Shown in pieces: positions 18,151 through 26,473 of a stretch of 64,000 nt of DNA; the stretch's first letter is position 1; every line of letters begins with the position of its first letter. Made by a program: the position numbers and the translations under genes. The notes under the pieces are model-generated. The model had not been told where the DNA came from. It did not search any database and saw only the letters and a list, made by a program, of their open reading frames with translations. The stretch comes from Caldovatus sediminis (GTDB lineage: Bacteria; Pseudomonadota; Alphaproteobacteria; Acetobacterales; Acetobacteraceae), in the NCBI RefSeq assembly GCF_014644455.1, contig NZ_BMKS01000016.1:26254-90253 (forward strand), read 5' to 3'.

Positions 18151-19586
18151 GGCGCCGCCGTCGCGGCGGGCTCGCGCGGAACCTGGCCCGCGAGCCCGAT
18201 CGCCTCCTCCAGCAACTGCGCCATGCCGAGCAGTTCCGCATCGCCATGGGGCCGGCCCACCAGTTGCAGCCCGACCGGCAGGCCCGCGCGGGTCGTGCCG
18301 CAGGGGACGGAGATCGCCGGGCAGCCGGTCAGCGTCACGACGAAGGTGAGGAACATCCAGTCTATGTAGGTCGCGAGCCGCACGCCGCCGATCTCCGTCG
18401 GGTAGGGCTGCTCGACCGGGAAGGGCGGCACGGCGACGGTCGGGCAGGCGAGCAGGTCGTGCGTCCCGAAGAACGCCGCGACGCGGTGGTAGAGGGCGGC
18501 GCGGGCGCGCTCGGCGCGGACGACCTCCTCCGCGGTCAGCCGCAGGCCCTTCTCGATGTTCCAGACGATGTCGGGGGCGATGCGCGCCCGTTCGCGTTCG
18601 AGCAGCGCGCCGCGCAGGGCGGCGAAGAGGATCGCGCGCTGGGTCTGGAAGGTCTCGATGGCGCCGGCGAAGTCCGGCGCCGCCTCCTCCACCGCCGCGC
18701 CCATCGCGGCGAAGCGCGCCGCGCCCGCGCGGCAGATCGCCGCCACCTCCGGGTCCACGCGGGAGAGGCCGAGATCGGCGCTGAACCCGACGCGGCGCGG
18801 CGGCCGGCGCTTGCCGAGCGCCGCGGTGAAGGAGACCGCCGGCGCCGGGCGCGACAGCGGATCGCGCGGCGACTCCGCCGCCTGCGCGTCGAGCAGCAGC
18901 GCCACGTCCGCGACGGTGCGGCCCATCGGCCCCTCCACCCAGAGCGTGTCGAAGGGCGGCAGCCCGGCGCCGCGCGGCACCACGCCGGGGCTCGGGCGCA
19001 GGCCGACGATGCCGCAGAAGCTCGCCGGGATGCGCAGGCTGCCGCCGAGGCAGCTCCCGTTGGCCAGCCACACCAGCCCCGCCGCCAGCGCCGCCGCCGC
19101 GCCGCCGGAGGAGCCGCCGGCCGACATGCGCAGGTCCCACGGGTTGCGCGTCGCGCCCCAGACCGGGTTGAAGGTGTTGGCGCCGGCGAATTCCGGCACG
19201 TTCGACTTGGCGATCGGGATCGCCCCGTTGGCGCGCATGGTCGCGACCGTGACGTCGTCCTCCTGAGCGACGTTGCGCGCGAAGATCGGCGAGCCGTAGG
19301 TGGTGAGCTGGCCGCGGACGTCGTTGTAGTCCTTGACCGCGATCGGCAGGCCGGCGAGCCAGCCGGGGCGGTCGGCCCGCGCGTCCCGCCCGGCCGGGAA
19401 GCGCCGCGCCTCCTCCCGCGCCGCGTCGAGGAAGCGAATCGGCAGCGCGTTCACCGCGCCGTCGCACGCCTCGATCCGCGCCGCGGCGGCCTCCACGAGC
19501 TCGAGCGGGGAGACCTTGCCGGCGCGCAGCAGCGCCACCGCCTCGGTCGCCGTCCGTCGGCAGAGTTCGTCCGTTCGGGCCATCAC
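18141..19586 (-). CDS. Amidase signature family hydrolase
   Basis: A 481-residue amidase. The Ser-cisSer-Lys triad is visible: Lys85 in PIAVKDYND, Ser159/160 in SAGGSSGGAAAALAAG, and the nucleophile Ser183 in LGGSLRIPASFCG. The position usually held by Asp or Asn before GGS reads SCL here, a small change. Members hydrolyse amides, from indoleacetamide to Glu-tRNA(Gln); GatA is unlikely because no gatB or gatC is nearby. No signal peptide is seen. The gene stands alone. The ATG at 19586 is followed by a second Met, either of which could start the protein. Confidence 0.88.
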   Translation of the reverse strand: MMARTDELCRRTATEAVALLRAGKVSPLELVEAAAARIEACDGAVNALPIRFLDAAREEARRFPAGRDARADRPGWLAGLPIAVKDYNDVRGQLTTYGSPIFARNVAQEDDVTVATMRANGAIPIAKSNVPEFAGANTFNPVWGATRNPWDLRMSAGGSSGGAAAALAAGLVWLANGSCLGGSLRIPASFCGIVGLRPSPGVVPRGAGLPPFDTLWVEGPMGRTVADVALLLDAQAAESPRDPLSRPAPAVSFTAALGKRRPPRRVGFSADLGLSRVDPEVAAICRAGAARFAAMGAAVEEAAPDFAGAIETFQTQRAILFAALRGALLERERARIAPDIVWNIEKGLRLTAEEVVRAERARAALYHRVAAFFGTHDLLACPTVAVPPFPVEQPYPTEIGGVRLATYIDWMFLTFVVTLTGCPAISVPCGTTRAGLPVGLQLVGRPHGDAELLGMAQLLEEAIGLAGQVPREPAATAAPRG

Positions 19587-19667
19587 GACGCCTCCTCGCG
19601 CGCGCTGCGGTCCGGGAGCGATCCTCGCCCCGCCGCCCGCGGCGCGCCAGCCCGCGGCGCGAAGCCG

Positions 19668-20144
19668 TCAGCGCGGCGCGAGCGCGGCGTCGAGCGCGGC
19701 GAGCCACGCCTCGCCGCGGCGGCGGTTCGCACCGAGGTCGGAACGGCCGAACAGGCTGCGCGAATAGAGCCAGACCGCGCTGCGCCCGTCCGGCAGCGCC
19801 TCGACCTGCGCGGTCACGAGGTCGGGGAAGTTCAGCAGCGCGGTGCGCGCCACCCACTCGGCCTGGCGCAGCTCGGGCCATTCGGCGCGGCGCCAGGTGC
19901 GCGGGAAGTCGGCGGCGAGGCCGCGCAGCGCGCGCCACACCCGCTCCGGCGGCAGGTCGAGCGGCGGCAGCGCGCGGTGCTTCGGCCCCGGGTGGGTCTC
20001 GGGCGCGGCGAGGAAGGCGTTGGGCGTCCCCGGCAGGACGAGGCGCGGGAAGTCGATCGGCTCCGGCGGCGGCAGCCCGCCGCCCGCGCCGCGCGCGAAG
20101 AGGGCGCCGATCCCGGGGCGCGGCCGGTCCCCGCCCCCGCTCAT
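19668..20144 (-). CDS. DUF1499 domain protein
   Basis: A 158-residue protein. The C-terminal block LYSRSLFGRSDLGANRRRGEAW matches the most conserved part of the DUF1499 family, and PPERVWRALRGLAADFPR precedes it. The family has no assigned role. There is no clear signal peptide; the first 40 residues are Gly/Pro-rich. Its ATG (20144) overlaps the stop of the DUF3253 gene (ATGA), so the two are translated together, downstream of the TPR-methyltransferase gene. All three probably form one operon. Confidence 0.8.
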   Translation of the reverse strand: MSGGGDRPRPGIGALFARGAGGGLPPPEPIDFPRLVLPGTPNAFLAAPETHPGPKHRALPPLDLPPERVWRALRGLAADFPRTWRRAEWPELRQAEWVARTALLNFPDLVTAQVEALPDGRSAVWLYSRSLFGRSDLGANRRRGEAWLAALDAALAPR

Positions 20145-20419
20145 GCGCCGGCGATGCGCAGCCGGATCACGCCGCGGATCTCGGCGGGGCCCGCCACCGG
20201 CCTGCCCTTGCGCAGGACCTCGATGCGGCCGGCCCCGGCCAGCCGCAGCGCCGCGGCGCGCACGGGACCGAGCAGGCGGCGCCAGTCCTCCGCCGCGCCG
20301 GCGCGTTCGGCGAGGGCACGGGCGACGTCGTTCGGGCTGATCGAGCCCTCGCGGCCGGCGGCCTCCGCCTGGCGCAGGATCTCCGCCGCGACCGCCGCGG
20401 CGTCGGGGCGCAGCGCCAT
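20141..20419 (-). CDS. DUF3253 domain protein
   Basis: A 92-residue protein. ISPNDVARALAER and the RGVIRLR end match DUF3253, a small winged-helix-like family often annotated as S-adenosylmethionine tRNA ribosyltransferase-associated or simply unknown. The likely ATG is at 20419, just five bases after the stop of the upstream methyltransferase gene, and its stop overlaps the start of the DUF1499 gene. The helix-turn-helix-like layout could mean DNA binding, but that is inference. Confidence 0.75.
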   Translation of the reverse strand: MALRPDAAAVAAEILRQAEAAGREGSISPNDVARALAERAGAAEDWRRLLGPVRAAALRLAGAGRIEVLRKGRPVAGPAEIRGVIRLRIAGA

Positions 20420-20424
20420 CCCCG

Positions 20425-21651
20425 TCAGCCTCCCTCGCCGCGGCGCAGGACGAACAGCTCGCCCGCGACCGGCGCGCCGCGCTCCTCGCGCAGCGTGGCC
20501 GGCGCGCGCGCCAGCTCCGCGAGGCCGGCGGCGGCGGCGAGCGCCGCCACATGCGCCGGGTCGTGGCGGTAGCGCATGCCCTCGCCCAGCGCGTAGGGCG
20601 TGCCGGCCGGACCCGCCTCGACGGAGAAGGCGGCCACGCCGCCGGGCGCGAGAGCGGCGGCGATCGCCACCAGCGCCGGCGCCAGGTCGCCGAGATAGTT
20701 CAGCACGTCGGCCGCCGCGATCAGGTCGAAGGCGCCCCGGTGGCGCGGCAGCCATTCCAGCAGGTCGGCCTCGTGCAGCGCGGCGTAGAGCCCCTCGCGC
20801 CGCCGCGCCTCGGCCAGCATCCGCGGCGACAGGTCGAGCCCCTCCAGCCGCGCCGCGAAGGGCGCCAGCGCCGCGCCGGAGAGGCCGGTGCCGCAGCCGA
20901 GGTCGAGCACGCGCAGGCCCCGCTCCGCCGGCACCCCGGCCCGGCGCAGCAGCGCCGCCAGCGCCTCCGGCGCGCGGTAGCCGAGGCGCCCGGTCAGCTC
21001 GGATTCGAAGCGCGGGGCGTACTGGTCGAACAGGTCGCGCACATAGGCGGCAGGCGCCCGGGCGGGCGGCGCCGCGCGGCCGAGCGCGGCGAGCAGGAAG
21101 CGCGCCTGCGCCGCCAGGGCGGGGTCGCCGCGCGCGCGGCCCAGCGCCGCCTCGGCGGCCTGCGCGGCGCCGGCCGCGTCGCCCGCCTCGCGCCGCGCGT
21201 GGGCCAGCGCCAGCATCGGCTCGGCAGCGTCGGGGCGCAGCGCCGCGGCGCGCTCGAGCGGCGCGAGCGCCGCCCGCGGGTCGCCCATCGCGCACAGCGC
21301 CTGGCCGAGATTGCGCAGGGTCACGGCGTCGTCGGGGCGCGCGGCCAGCGCCTGGCGCAGCGTCGCGACCGCCTCGGCGAGCCGCCCCGCCTCGGCGAGC
21401 GCGGCCCCGTAGTTGGCGAGGAACGCCCCAGCCCCGGGGCGGAGCGCGACCGCGCGCGCCCCCCAGTCGAGCGCCGCTGCGAGGTCGCCGCGCTGACGCG
21501 CCGCGACGCCGAGCAGGTTGGCCGCGTTGGGATCGTCCGGCCGGACCCGCAGCACCTCGCGGTACAGCGCCTCGGCCGCGGCGACCTCGCCGCGGGCGTG
21601 CCGCGCCGCGCCCTCGCGCAGCCAGCGATCGGCATCCTCCGCTTGCGCCAT
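20425..21651 (-). CDS. TPR-repeat protein fused to a class I SAM methyltransferase
   Basis: A 408-residue fusion. The N-terminal half has about five TPR units (for example AEALYREVLRVRPDDPNAAN). After a linker with YVRDLFDQYAPRFESELTG the C-terminal half is a class I methyltransferase with motif I VLDLGCGTGLSGAAL and LEGLDLSPRMLAEAR. The layout is common in Alphaproteobacteria, and the block DLFDQYAPRFE is typical of this group. The substrate is unknown, but TPRs suggest a protein partner. The ATG at 21651 was preferred; an in-frame ATG at 21672 would add seven residues. It leads a tight run with DUF3253 and DUF1499. Confidence 0.85.
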   Translation of the reverse strand: MAQAEDADRWLREGAARHARGEVAAAEALYREVLRVRPDDPNAANLLGVAARQRGDLAAALDWGARAVALRPGAGAFLANYGAALAEAGRLAEAVATLRQALAARPDDAVTLRNLGQALCAMGDPRAALAPLERAAALRPDAAEPMLALAHARREAGDAAGAAQAAEAALGRARGDPALAAQARFLLAALGRAAPPARAPAAYVRDLFDQYAPRFESELTGRLGYRAPEALAALLRRAGVPAERGLRVLDLGCGTGLSGAALAPFAARLEGLDLSPRMLAEARRREGLYAALHEADLLEWLPRHRGAFDLIAAADVLNYLGDLAPALVAIAAALAPGGVAAFSVEAGPAGTPYALGEGMRYRHDPAHVAALAAAAGLAELARAPATLREERGAPVAGELFVLRRGEGG

Positions 21652-21813
21652 GCCCCGGGTTCCGCAACTCATGGGCCCGGCCGGCCGGACTTGACCGGCG
21701 CGCGCTGCCCACCCTCATCCCTCGCCCGGCGCGGCGCGGCAGGCAAGGGCGGAGGCGCCCTCCGCCCCGCCCGGCGCGCGCCCGCCGCCACGACGACGCC
21801 TCGCAAGGTCGGA

Positions 21814-23034
21814 ATGTTCGCACTGATCCGCCAGGACCGCGACCTCAGGGTGGACTTCTTCCGCGGCCTCGCGCTGTGGATCATCTTCGTCAACCACATC
21901 CCCGGCAACTGGCTCGGCCTGGTCACGCCGCGGAACTACGTGCTGGCGGACGCGACCGAGACCTTCGTGCTGCTGGCGGGCTACGCGGCGGGCCTCGCCT
22001 ACGGGATGGTGATGGACCGGCAGGGCTGGGCGTTCGCCGCCTCGCGCGTGATGGGGCGGGTGTTCACGCTCTACGTCGCGCACATCTTCCTGCTGGTCGT
22101 CTTCACGGCGCAGGTCGGCTACTCGGCGGAGCGGCTGGACACCCACGCCTATCTCGACGAGCTGCAGCTCGACCCCTTCGCGCGCGAGCCCTACCGCGCG
22201 CTGCTGGAGGCGCTGCTGCTCCGCTACCAGCCCTCCTTCCTGAACATCCTGCCGCTCTACGTCGTGCTGCTCGCCATGTTCGCCCTGGCGATGCCGCTGA
22301 TGCGGCGGACCTGGCTCCTGCTCGGCGCCTCGGCGGCGCTCTACGCCGCGACGCGGACCTTCGGCTGGGACCTGCCCTCCTGGAGCGGCGAGGGCTGGTT
22401 CTTCAACCCGCTCGGCTGGCAGCTCCTGTTCTTCATCGGCTGCGCGCTCGGCTACCGCCCGCCGGGGGGCGGCGCGCCGCTCGCGGTGCCCTACAGGCGC
22501 TCCCTCGTCGTGCTCTCGCTCGCGCTGCTCGCCGCGGGCGTGGTGGCGACCCAGCTCCTCTACTTCCGCTGGGACGTCGCCGAGCAGAGGCTGCCGGCGA
22601 CGGTGGCGCGCTTCCTCGCCGGGATCGACAAGGCGGCGATGCACCCGATGCGGCTCGGCTCGATGCTGGCGCTGACCTATCTCGCGGCGCACTTCATCCC
22701 GCGCATGGCGGCCTGGCTGCGCGGCCGGGCGGCGGCGCCGTTCGTGCTGATGGGCCAGCAGGCGCTGCCCGTGTTCTGCGCCGGCATCGCCCTCTCCTTC
22801 CTCGGCCGGGTGGCGATCGAGGTCTCCGACCGCTGGGCGATGCAGCTGCTGGTCAACCTGGCCGGGCCGGCCCTGCTGGTCCTGCTCGCCGCCCTGACCG
22901 CCTGGTACGAGGCGGAGAAGCGGGCGGGGCGCCGCGGCGCGGCGGCGTCGGCCGCCGCCGGCCTGGCCGCAGTCCCGGCCGCCCCCGGCGCGGCGATCCC
23001 CTTGCCGGCGCCGGCCCGCGGCGATAGCGGGTAG
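21814..23034 (+). CDS. OpgC-domain membrane protein
   Basis: A 406-residue polytopic membrane protein. It opens with DLRVDFFRGLALWIIFVNHIPGN, the first helix of the OpgC/acyltransferase-3 fold, followed by about ten membrane segments. OpgC proteins transfer succinyl groups to osmoregulated periplasmic glucans or related glycans. No opgG/opgH gene is in view, so the acceptor is not known. The start at 21814 was chosen by homology; the frame is open far upstream but that part is antisense to the TPR-methyltransferase gene. The SGNH protein gene starts four bases after the stop. Confidence 0.87.
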   Translation: MFALIRQDRDLRVDFFRGLALWIIFVNHIPGNWLGLVTPRNYVLADATETFVLLAGYAAGLAYGMVMDRQGWAFAASRVMGRVFTLYVAHIFLLVVFTAQVGYSAERLDTHAYLDELQLDPFAREPYRALLEALLLRYQPSFLNILPLYVVLLAMFALAMPLMRRTWLLLGASAALYAATRTFGWDLPSWSGEGWFFNPLGWQLLFFIGCALGYRPPGGGAPLAVPYRRSLVVLSLALLAAGVVATQLLYFRWDVAEQRLPATVARFLAGIDKAAMHPMRLGSMLALTYLAAHFIPRMAAWLRGRAAAPFVLMGQQALPVFCAGIALSFLGRVAIEVSDRWAMQLLVNLAGPALLVLLAALTAWYEAEKRAGRRGAAASAAAGLAAVPAAPGAAIPLPAPARGDSG

Positions 23035-23038
23035 CGCC

Positions 23039-23830
23039 ATGCGACGGCCCCGCACCGTCCTGGCCGCGATCGGCTGCGCCGGGCTCCTGCTCGCCCTGGC
23101 GGGGCCGGTCGGTGGCCGCGTCGCCGCGGCCGCCGCCTCCCCGCCGCAGGACGCCCCGGCCTGCGGAGCGGCGCCGGAGCTGCTCCGCGCCGGGCAGCCC
23201 CTGGGCGGGGCGGCGTCGGGCGTGGCCATCGGGCGACTGCGCATCCTGGCCGTCGGCTCCGCCTCGGTCCACGGGCCCGGCACGAGCGGTGCGGCGGCCG
23301 CCTGGCCGGCCCGGCTGGAGGCGCTCCTGCGCGAACGCCTGCCGGGCGTGCGCGTGGAGGTCGAGGCGCGCGGCGGCCGCGGCCTGATCGCGGCCGACCA
23401 GTGGGCCCTGGTCGCCGAGGCGCTGCAGCGCGGGCCGCGCCCCGACCTCGTCATCTGGCAGGCCGGCGCGACCGAGGCGGCGCGCAGCCTGCCGGTGGCG
23501 AGCCTCACCGAGGGCCTGCTTCCCGGCCTCGACCGCCTGCGCACCCTCGGCGTGGACACGGTGGTGATGGACCTGCAGTTCAGCCGGTTCCTGCGCGCCC
23601 ATACCGACATCCACGCCTACCGCGAGGCGCTGGCGATGTCCGCGGCCGGCGCCGAGGCCCCCCTGTTCCCGCGCTACGAGCTGATGCGTGCCTGGGCCGA
23701 GGCGGGGCAGGTGGACCTCGAGCGCATACCGCGCGACCAGCGCGTCGCCGCGGTGGACAGGCTGAACGACTGCGTCGCCCGGGCGCTGGCCGAGTTCCTC
23801 CTCGACGGGATTCAGGAGGCGCGCCGCTGA
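23039..23830 (+). CDS. SGNH/GDSL-hydrolase-like exported protein
   Basis: A 263-residue protein with an N-terminal hydrophobic signal (about 1-30, RTVLAAIGCAGLLLALAG). The fold is suggested by ILAVGSASVHGPG (block I, with the usual GDS read as GSA), ARGGRGLIAADQW (block II with the invariant Gly), and VIWQAGATEAAR (block III, where the usual GxND reads GATE). Hydrolytic activity is doubtful because the catalytic Ser context and the block III Asn are altered. It begins four bases after the OpgC gene and is probably its periplasmic partner in glycan acylation or deacylation. Partnership is inference. Confidence 0.72.
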   Translation: MRRPRTVLAAIGCAGLLLALAGPVGGRVAAAAASPPQDAPACGAAPELLRAGQPLGGAASGVAIGRLRILAVGSASVHGPGTSGAAAAWPARLEALLRERLPGVRVEVEARGGRGLIAADQWALVAEALQRGPRPDLVIWQAGATEAARSLPVASLTEGLLPGLDRLRTLGVDTVVMDLQFSRFLRAHTDIHAYREALAMSAAGAEAPLFPRYELMRAWAEAGQVDLERIPRDQRVAAVDRLNDCVARALAEFLLDGIQEARR

Positions 23831-23969
23831 AGCCGGTGCGGGCGCGGGGGGCGGGGGCCGCCCGGTGCCGGTGACGACGGATCCCCGGCCTCCGGCGCGC
23901 GCGCAACAGTGTCCGCGACCTGCGGCGGGTGGCGGAACCGGGCGCCCCCTCGCGAGCTATAGCTGCGCG

Positions 23970-24176
23970 ATGGACGGATTCATTGCCGAACAGGAGCGCC
24001 AGTCGCCCGCCCCCCGCCCCCGGGGAACGCCGAGGCGTCGCGCGGCTCCGGCCACGGCCTTCGACCGCTGGCTGCGGCAGGAGCTGATGCGCCTCTACGG
24101 TGCGGCGCTGGACGAGCCGGTGCCCGACGACCTGCTGCGCCTGATCGCCGAGGCGTCGCCCGGCGGGAGCGACTGA
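23970..24176 (+). CDS. NepR-like anti-sigma factor
   Basis: A 68-residue protein. The core FDRWLRQELMRLYGAAL and DEPVPDDLLRLI (residues 31-59) closely fits the NepR family: helix 1 ending in LxxLY, then EPVPxxLxxLI. NepR binds and blocks the EcfG sigma factor of the alphaproteobacterial general stress response until PhyR takes its place. No ecfG, phyR or HWE kinase gene is nearby, so this is an orphan copy. The ATG at 23970 was chosen because the upstream part of the frame is low-complexity. No good ribosome-binding site is seen. Confidence 0.7.
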   Translation: MDGFIAEQERQSPAPRPRGTPRRRAAPATAFDRWLRQELMRLYGAALDEPVPDDLLRLIAEASPGGSD

Positions 24177-24205
24177 CGGCGGGACCGCCGGGCACCGGCC
24201 GAGGT

Positions 24206-25879
24206 TCAGAACAGCCCGACGATCCGCCCCTCCGCGTCCAGCCCGATCTGCTCCGCCGCAGGGCGCTTCGGCAGCCCGGGCATGGTCATGATGTCCCCGC
24301 AGATCGCGACGACGAACCCGGCGCCGGCGCTGAGGCGCACCTCGCGCACCGGCAGGACGTGGCCCTCCGGCGCGCCGAGCAGGGCGGGGTCGGCGGAGAA
24401 GCTGTACTGCGTCTTGGCGACGCAGACCGGCAGGCGGCCGAAGCCCTGCTCCTCCCACCGCGCGAGGCGGGCGGCGACGGCGGGCGGGATCTGCACCTCC
24501 GCGGCGCGGTAGATCTCGCGCGCGATGGTGCGGAGCTTGTCGGCGAGCGGCATCGCCTCCGGGTAGAGCGGGGCGTAGCGGGCGGTCCCCGCGGCGATGG
24601 CGGCGTTCACCGCGCGCGCGAGGTCGAGCGCGCCGGCCGCGCCGTCCGCCCAGTGGGTGCAGAGGACGGCCTCGACGCCGAGGCGCGCCATCGCCTCGCG
24701 CACGGCCGCGATCTCCGCCTCGGTGTCCGAGGCGAAGCGGTTCAGCGCGACGATGACCGGCAGGCCGAACTTGCCCATGTTCTCGACGTGCCGCGCGAGG
24801 TTCGGGATGCCGCGCGCGAGCGCGGCGAGGTCCTCGCGGGCGAGTTCCGCCTTCGCCGCCCCTCCGTTCAGCTTCAGCGCCCGCACCGTGGCGACGACGA
24901 CGCAGGCGGCGGGCGCGAGGCCGGCGGCGCGGCACTTGATGTGGAGGAACTTCTCCGCGCCGAGGTCGGCGCCGAACCCGGCCTCGGTCACCACCACCTC
25001 GGCCAGACGCAGGCCGAGCCGCGTCGCGACCACGCTGTTGCAGCCATGCGCGATGTTGGCGAAGGGGCCCCCGTGGATCAGCGCCGGCGAGCCCTCCAGC
25101 GTCTGCACCAGGTTGGGCGCGAAGGCGTCGCGCAGCAGCGCGGCCATGGCACCGTCGGCCTTGAGGTCGCGCGCGGTCACCGGCGTCCCGTCGCGCCGGT
25201 GGCCCACGATGATGCGCCCGAGCCGGGCCTGCAGGTCGGCGAGGTCGCGCGCGAGGCAGAAGATCGCCATCACCTCGGAGGCGACGGTGATGTCGAAGCC
25301 GTCCTCGCGCGGCACGCCCTGCGCCGCGCCGCCGAGGCCGACGACCATGCTCCGCAGGTTGCGGTCGTTCATGTCCATCGCCCGGCGCCAGGTGATCCGG
25401 CGCGGGTCGAGGCCGAGCCCGTTCCCCCAGTAGAGGTGGTTGTCGGCCATCGCCGCGAGCAGGTTGTTGGCGCTGGTGATGGCGTGGAAGTCGCCGGTGA
25501 AGTGGAGGTTGATCTCCTCCATCGGCGCGACCTGCGCGCGGCCGCCGCCCGTCGCCCCGCCCTTGGTGCCGAAGCAGGGCCCGAGCGAGGGCTCGCGCAG
25601 GCAGATCATCGCGCGCGTGCCGAGCGCGTTCAGCGCGTCGCCGAGGCCGATGGTGGTGGTGGTCTTGCCCTCGCCCGCCGCGGTCGGGTTGATGCCGGTG
25701 ACGAGCACCAGCGCGCCGCCGCCGGCACGGGCTTCCGCCGCGCGGACGAAGTCGAGGTCCACCTTCGCCTTGTGGCGGCCGTAAGGGATCAGCGCGGCAT
25801 CGGGGATGCCGGCGCGCGCCGCGATTTCGGCGATGGGGCGCAGCGGCGTCGCGCGCGCGATCTCGAGGTCGGTCGCCAT
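24206..25879 (-). CDS. fhs: Formate-tetrahydrofolate ligase
   Basis: A 557-residue enzyme, the standard length. It joins formate to tetrahydrofolate with ATP, giving 10-formyl-THF for purines, fMet and C1 assimilation. The nucleotide loop [16 protein letters not shown] lies at 61-76, followed by [19 protein letters not shown] and DMNDRNLR, all family signatures. GGGAGATG lies upstream of the ATG at 25879. The frame remains open for 150 codons upstream, but this is low-complexity. It is convergent with the NepR-like gene. It may feed the same C1/glyoxylate economy as the aminotransferase at the left edge. Confidence 0.96.
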   Translation of the reverse strand: MATDLEIARATPLRPIAEIAARAGIPDAALIPYGRHKAKVDLDFVRAAEARAGGGALVLVTGINPTAAGEGKTTTTIGLGDALNALGTRAMICLREPSLGPCFGTKGGATGGGRAQVAPMEEINLHFTGDFHAITSANNLLAAMADNHLYWGNGLGLDPRRITWRRAMDMNDRNLRSMVVGLGGAAQGVPREDGFDITVASEVMAIFCLARDLADLQARLGRIIVGHRRDGTPVTARDLKADGAMAALLRDAFAPNLVQTLEGSPALIHGGPFANIAHGCNSVVATRLGLRLAEVVVTEAGFGADLGAEKFLHIKCRAAGLAPAACVVVATVRALKLNGGAAKAELAREDLAALARGIPNLARHVENMGKFGLPVIVALNRFASDTEAEIAAVREAMARLGVEAVLCTHWADGAAGALDLARAVNAAIAAGTARYAPLYPEAMPLADKLRTIAREIYRAAEVQIPPAVAARLARWEEQGFGRLPVCVAKTQYSFSADPALLGAPEGHVLPVREVRLSAGAGFVVAICGDIMTMPGLPKRPAAEQIGLDAEGRIVGLF

Positions 25880-26113
25880 GCGGCATCTCCCTATGCCGGC
25901 CGGCACGGCCGGCACCGCGCCGCGCTTATCCTTCCCGCCGCCGCGCGGCAAGACGGCGCGCCGTCCGCGGCCTGGCGGCGTCCCGGCGCCCATTGGCCGC
26001 ACCAATGATGCGCATGCCGCGCCTCGATTGGCTTCCCGGCGGGCCGTTGCGCATCTCCGCGTGCGACGGGAGCGCGGCGTCGCCGCCGCCCTCCCCCGCA
26101 CAGGAGAGAGACC

Positions 26114-26425
26114 ATGATGATCCGCAGCGCGATCCTCGCCGCACTCTTCGCCCTCCCCGGCGCGGGCGCCGCCCAGGCCGCCGACGTCCGCATCACCGGC
26201 GGCGCCGAGGCCATGACCGTCGAGTACCTCGGCCCGGCGCCGCACGAGAACGTGCTCGGCGGCGCCGTCGTGCGCGTCACCGGCGGCGGCGACAACGCCG
26301 TCCACGCCGTCGAGCGGGTCGAGCACGCGCAGCCGGGCCGTGACGTCGTGATGGCCGGCGGCGGCGACGAGGCGCGCTTTCTCCCGCGCGGCGCCCCGCC
26401 GGCCGCCCAGGCACCGCGCGGCTGA
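26114..26425 (+). CDS. Small secreted protein, paralogue of the one at 28100
   Basis: A 103-residue protein with a clear signal peptide ([22 protein letters not shown]). The mature part is Gly-rich with VEYLGPAP, a GG turn, [10 protein letters not shown] and QPGRD. The same modules appear in the secreted protein encoded at 28100-28465 (IEYLDPAP, GGADDNSVVYF, PGRG), so the two are related. I do not recognise the family. The ATG is preceded by CAGGAGAGAG. It is convergent with the TTC38-like gene, with a very strong hairpin between. No cysteines are seen in the mature part. Confidence 0.75.
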   Translation: MMIRSAILAALFALPGAGAAQAADVRITGGAEAMTVEYLGPAPHENVLGGAVVRVTGGGDNAVHAVERVEHAQPGRDVVMAGGGDEARFLPRGAPPAAQAPRG

Positions 26426-26433
26426 GGCGCGAC

Positions 26434-26467
26434 GCGGCGGCCGCGGGGGCGCCCCCGCAGCCGCCGC
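26434..26467. terminator. Bidirectional terminator-like hairpin
   Basis: Two nested 8-bp stems (GCGGCGGC 26434-26441 with GCCGCCGC 26460-26467; GCGGGGGC 26443-26450 with GCCCCCGC 26451-26458) separated by a single C/A mismatch. It fills the gap between the convergent secreted-protein and TTC38-like genes. There is no T-run. Confidence 0.55.
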
Positions 26468-26473
26468 ATCCCC

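Noticed and set aside
16150..19938. 1262-aa minus-strand frame across recQ, YkvA and the amidase
   Set aside because: It is antisense or out of frame to three well-supported genes and has no domains. Very GC-rich DNA leaves few stops.
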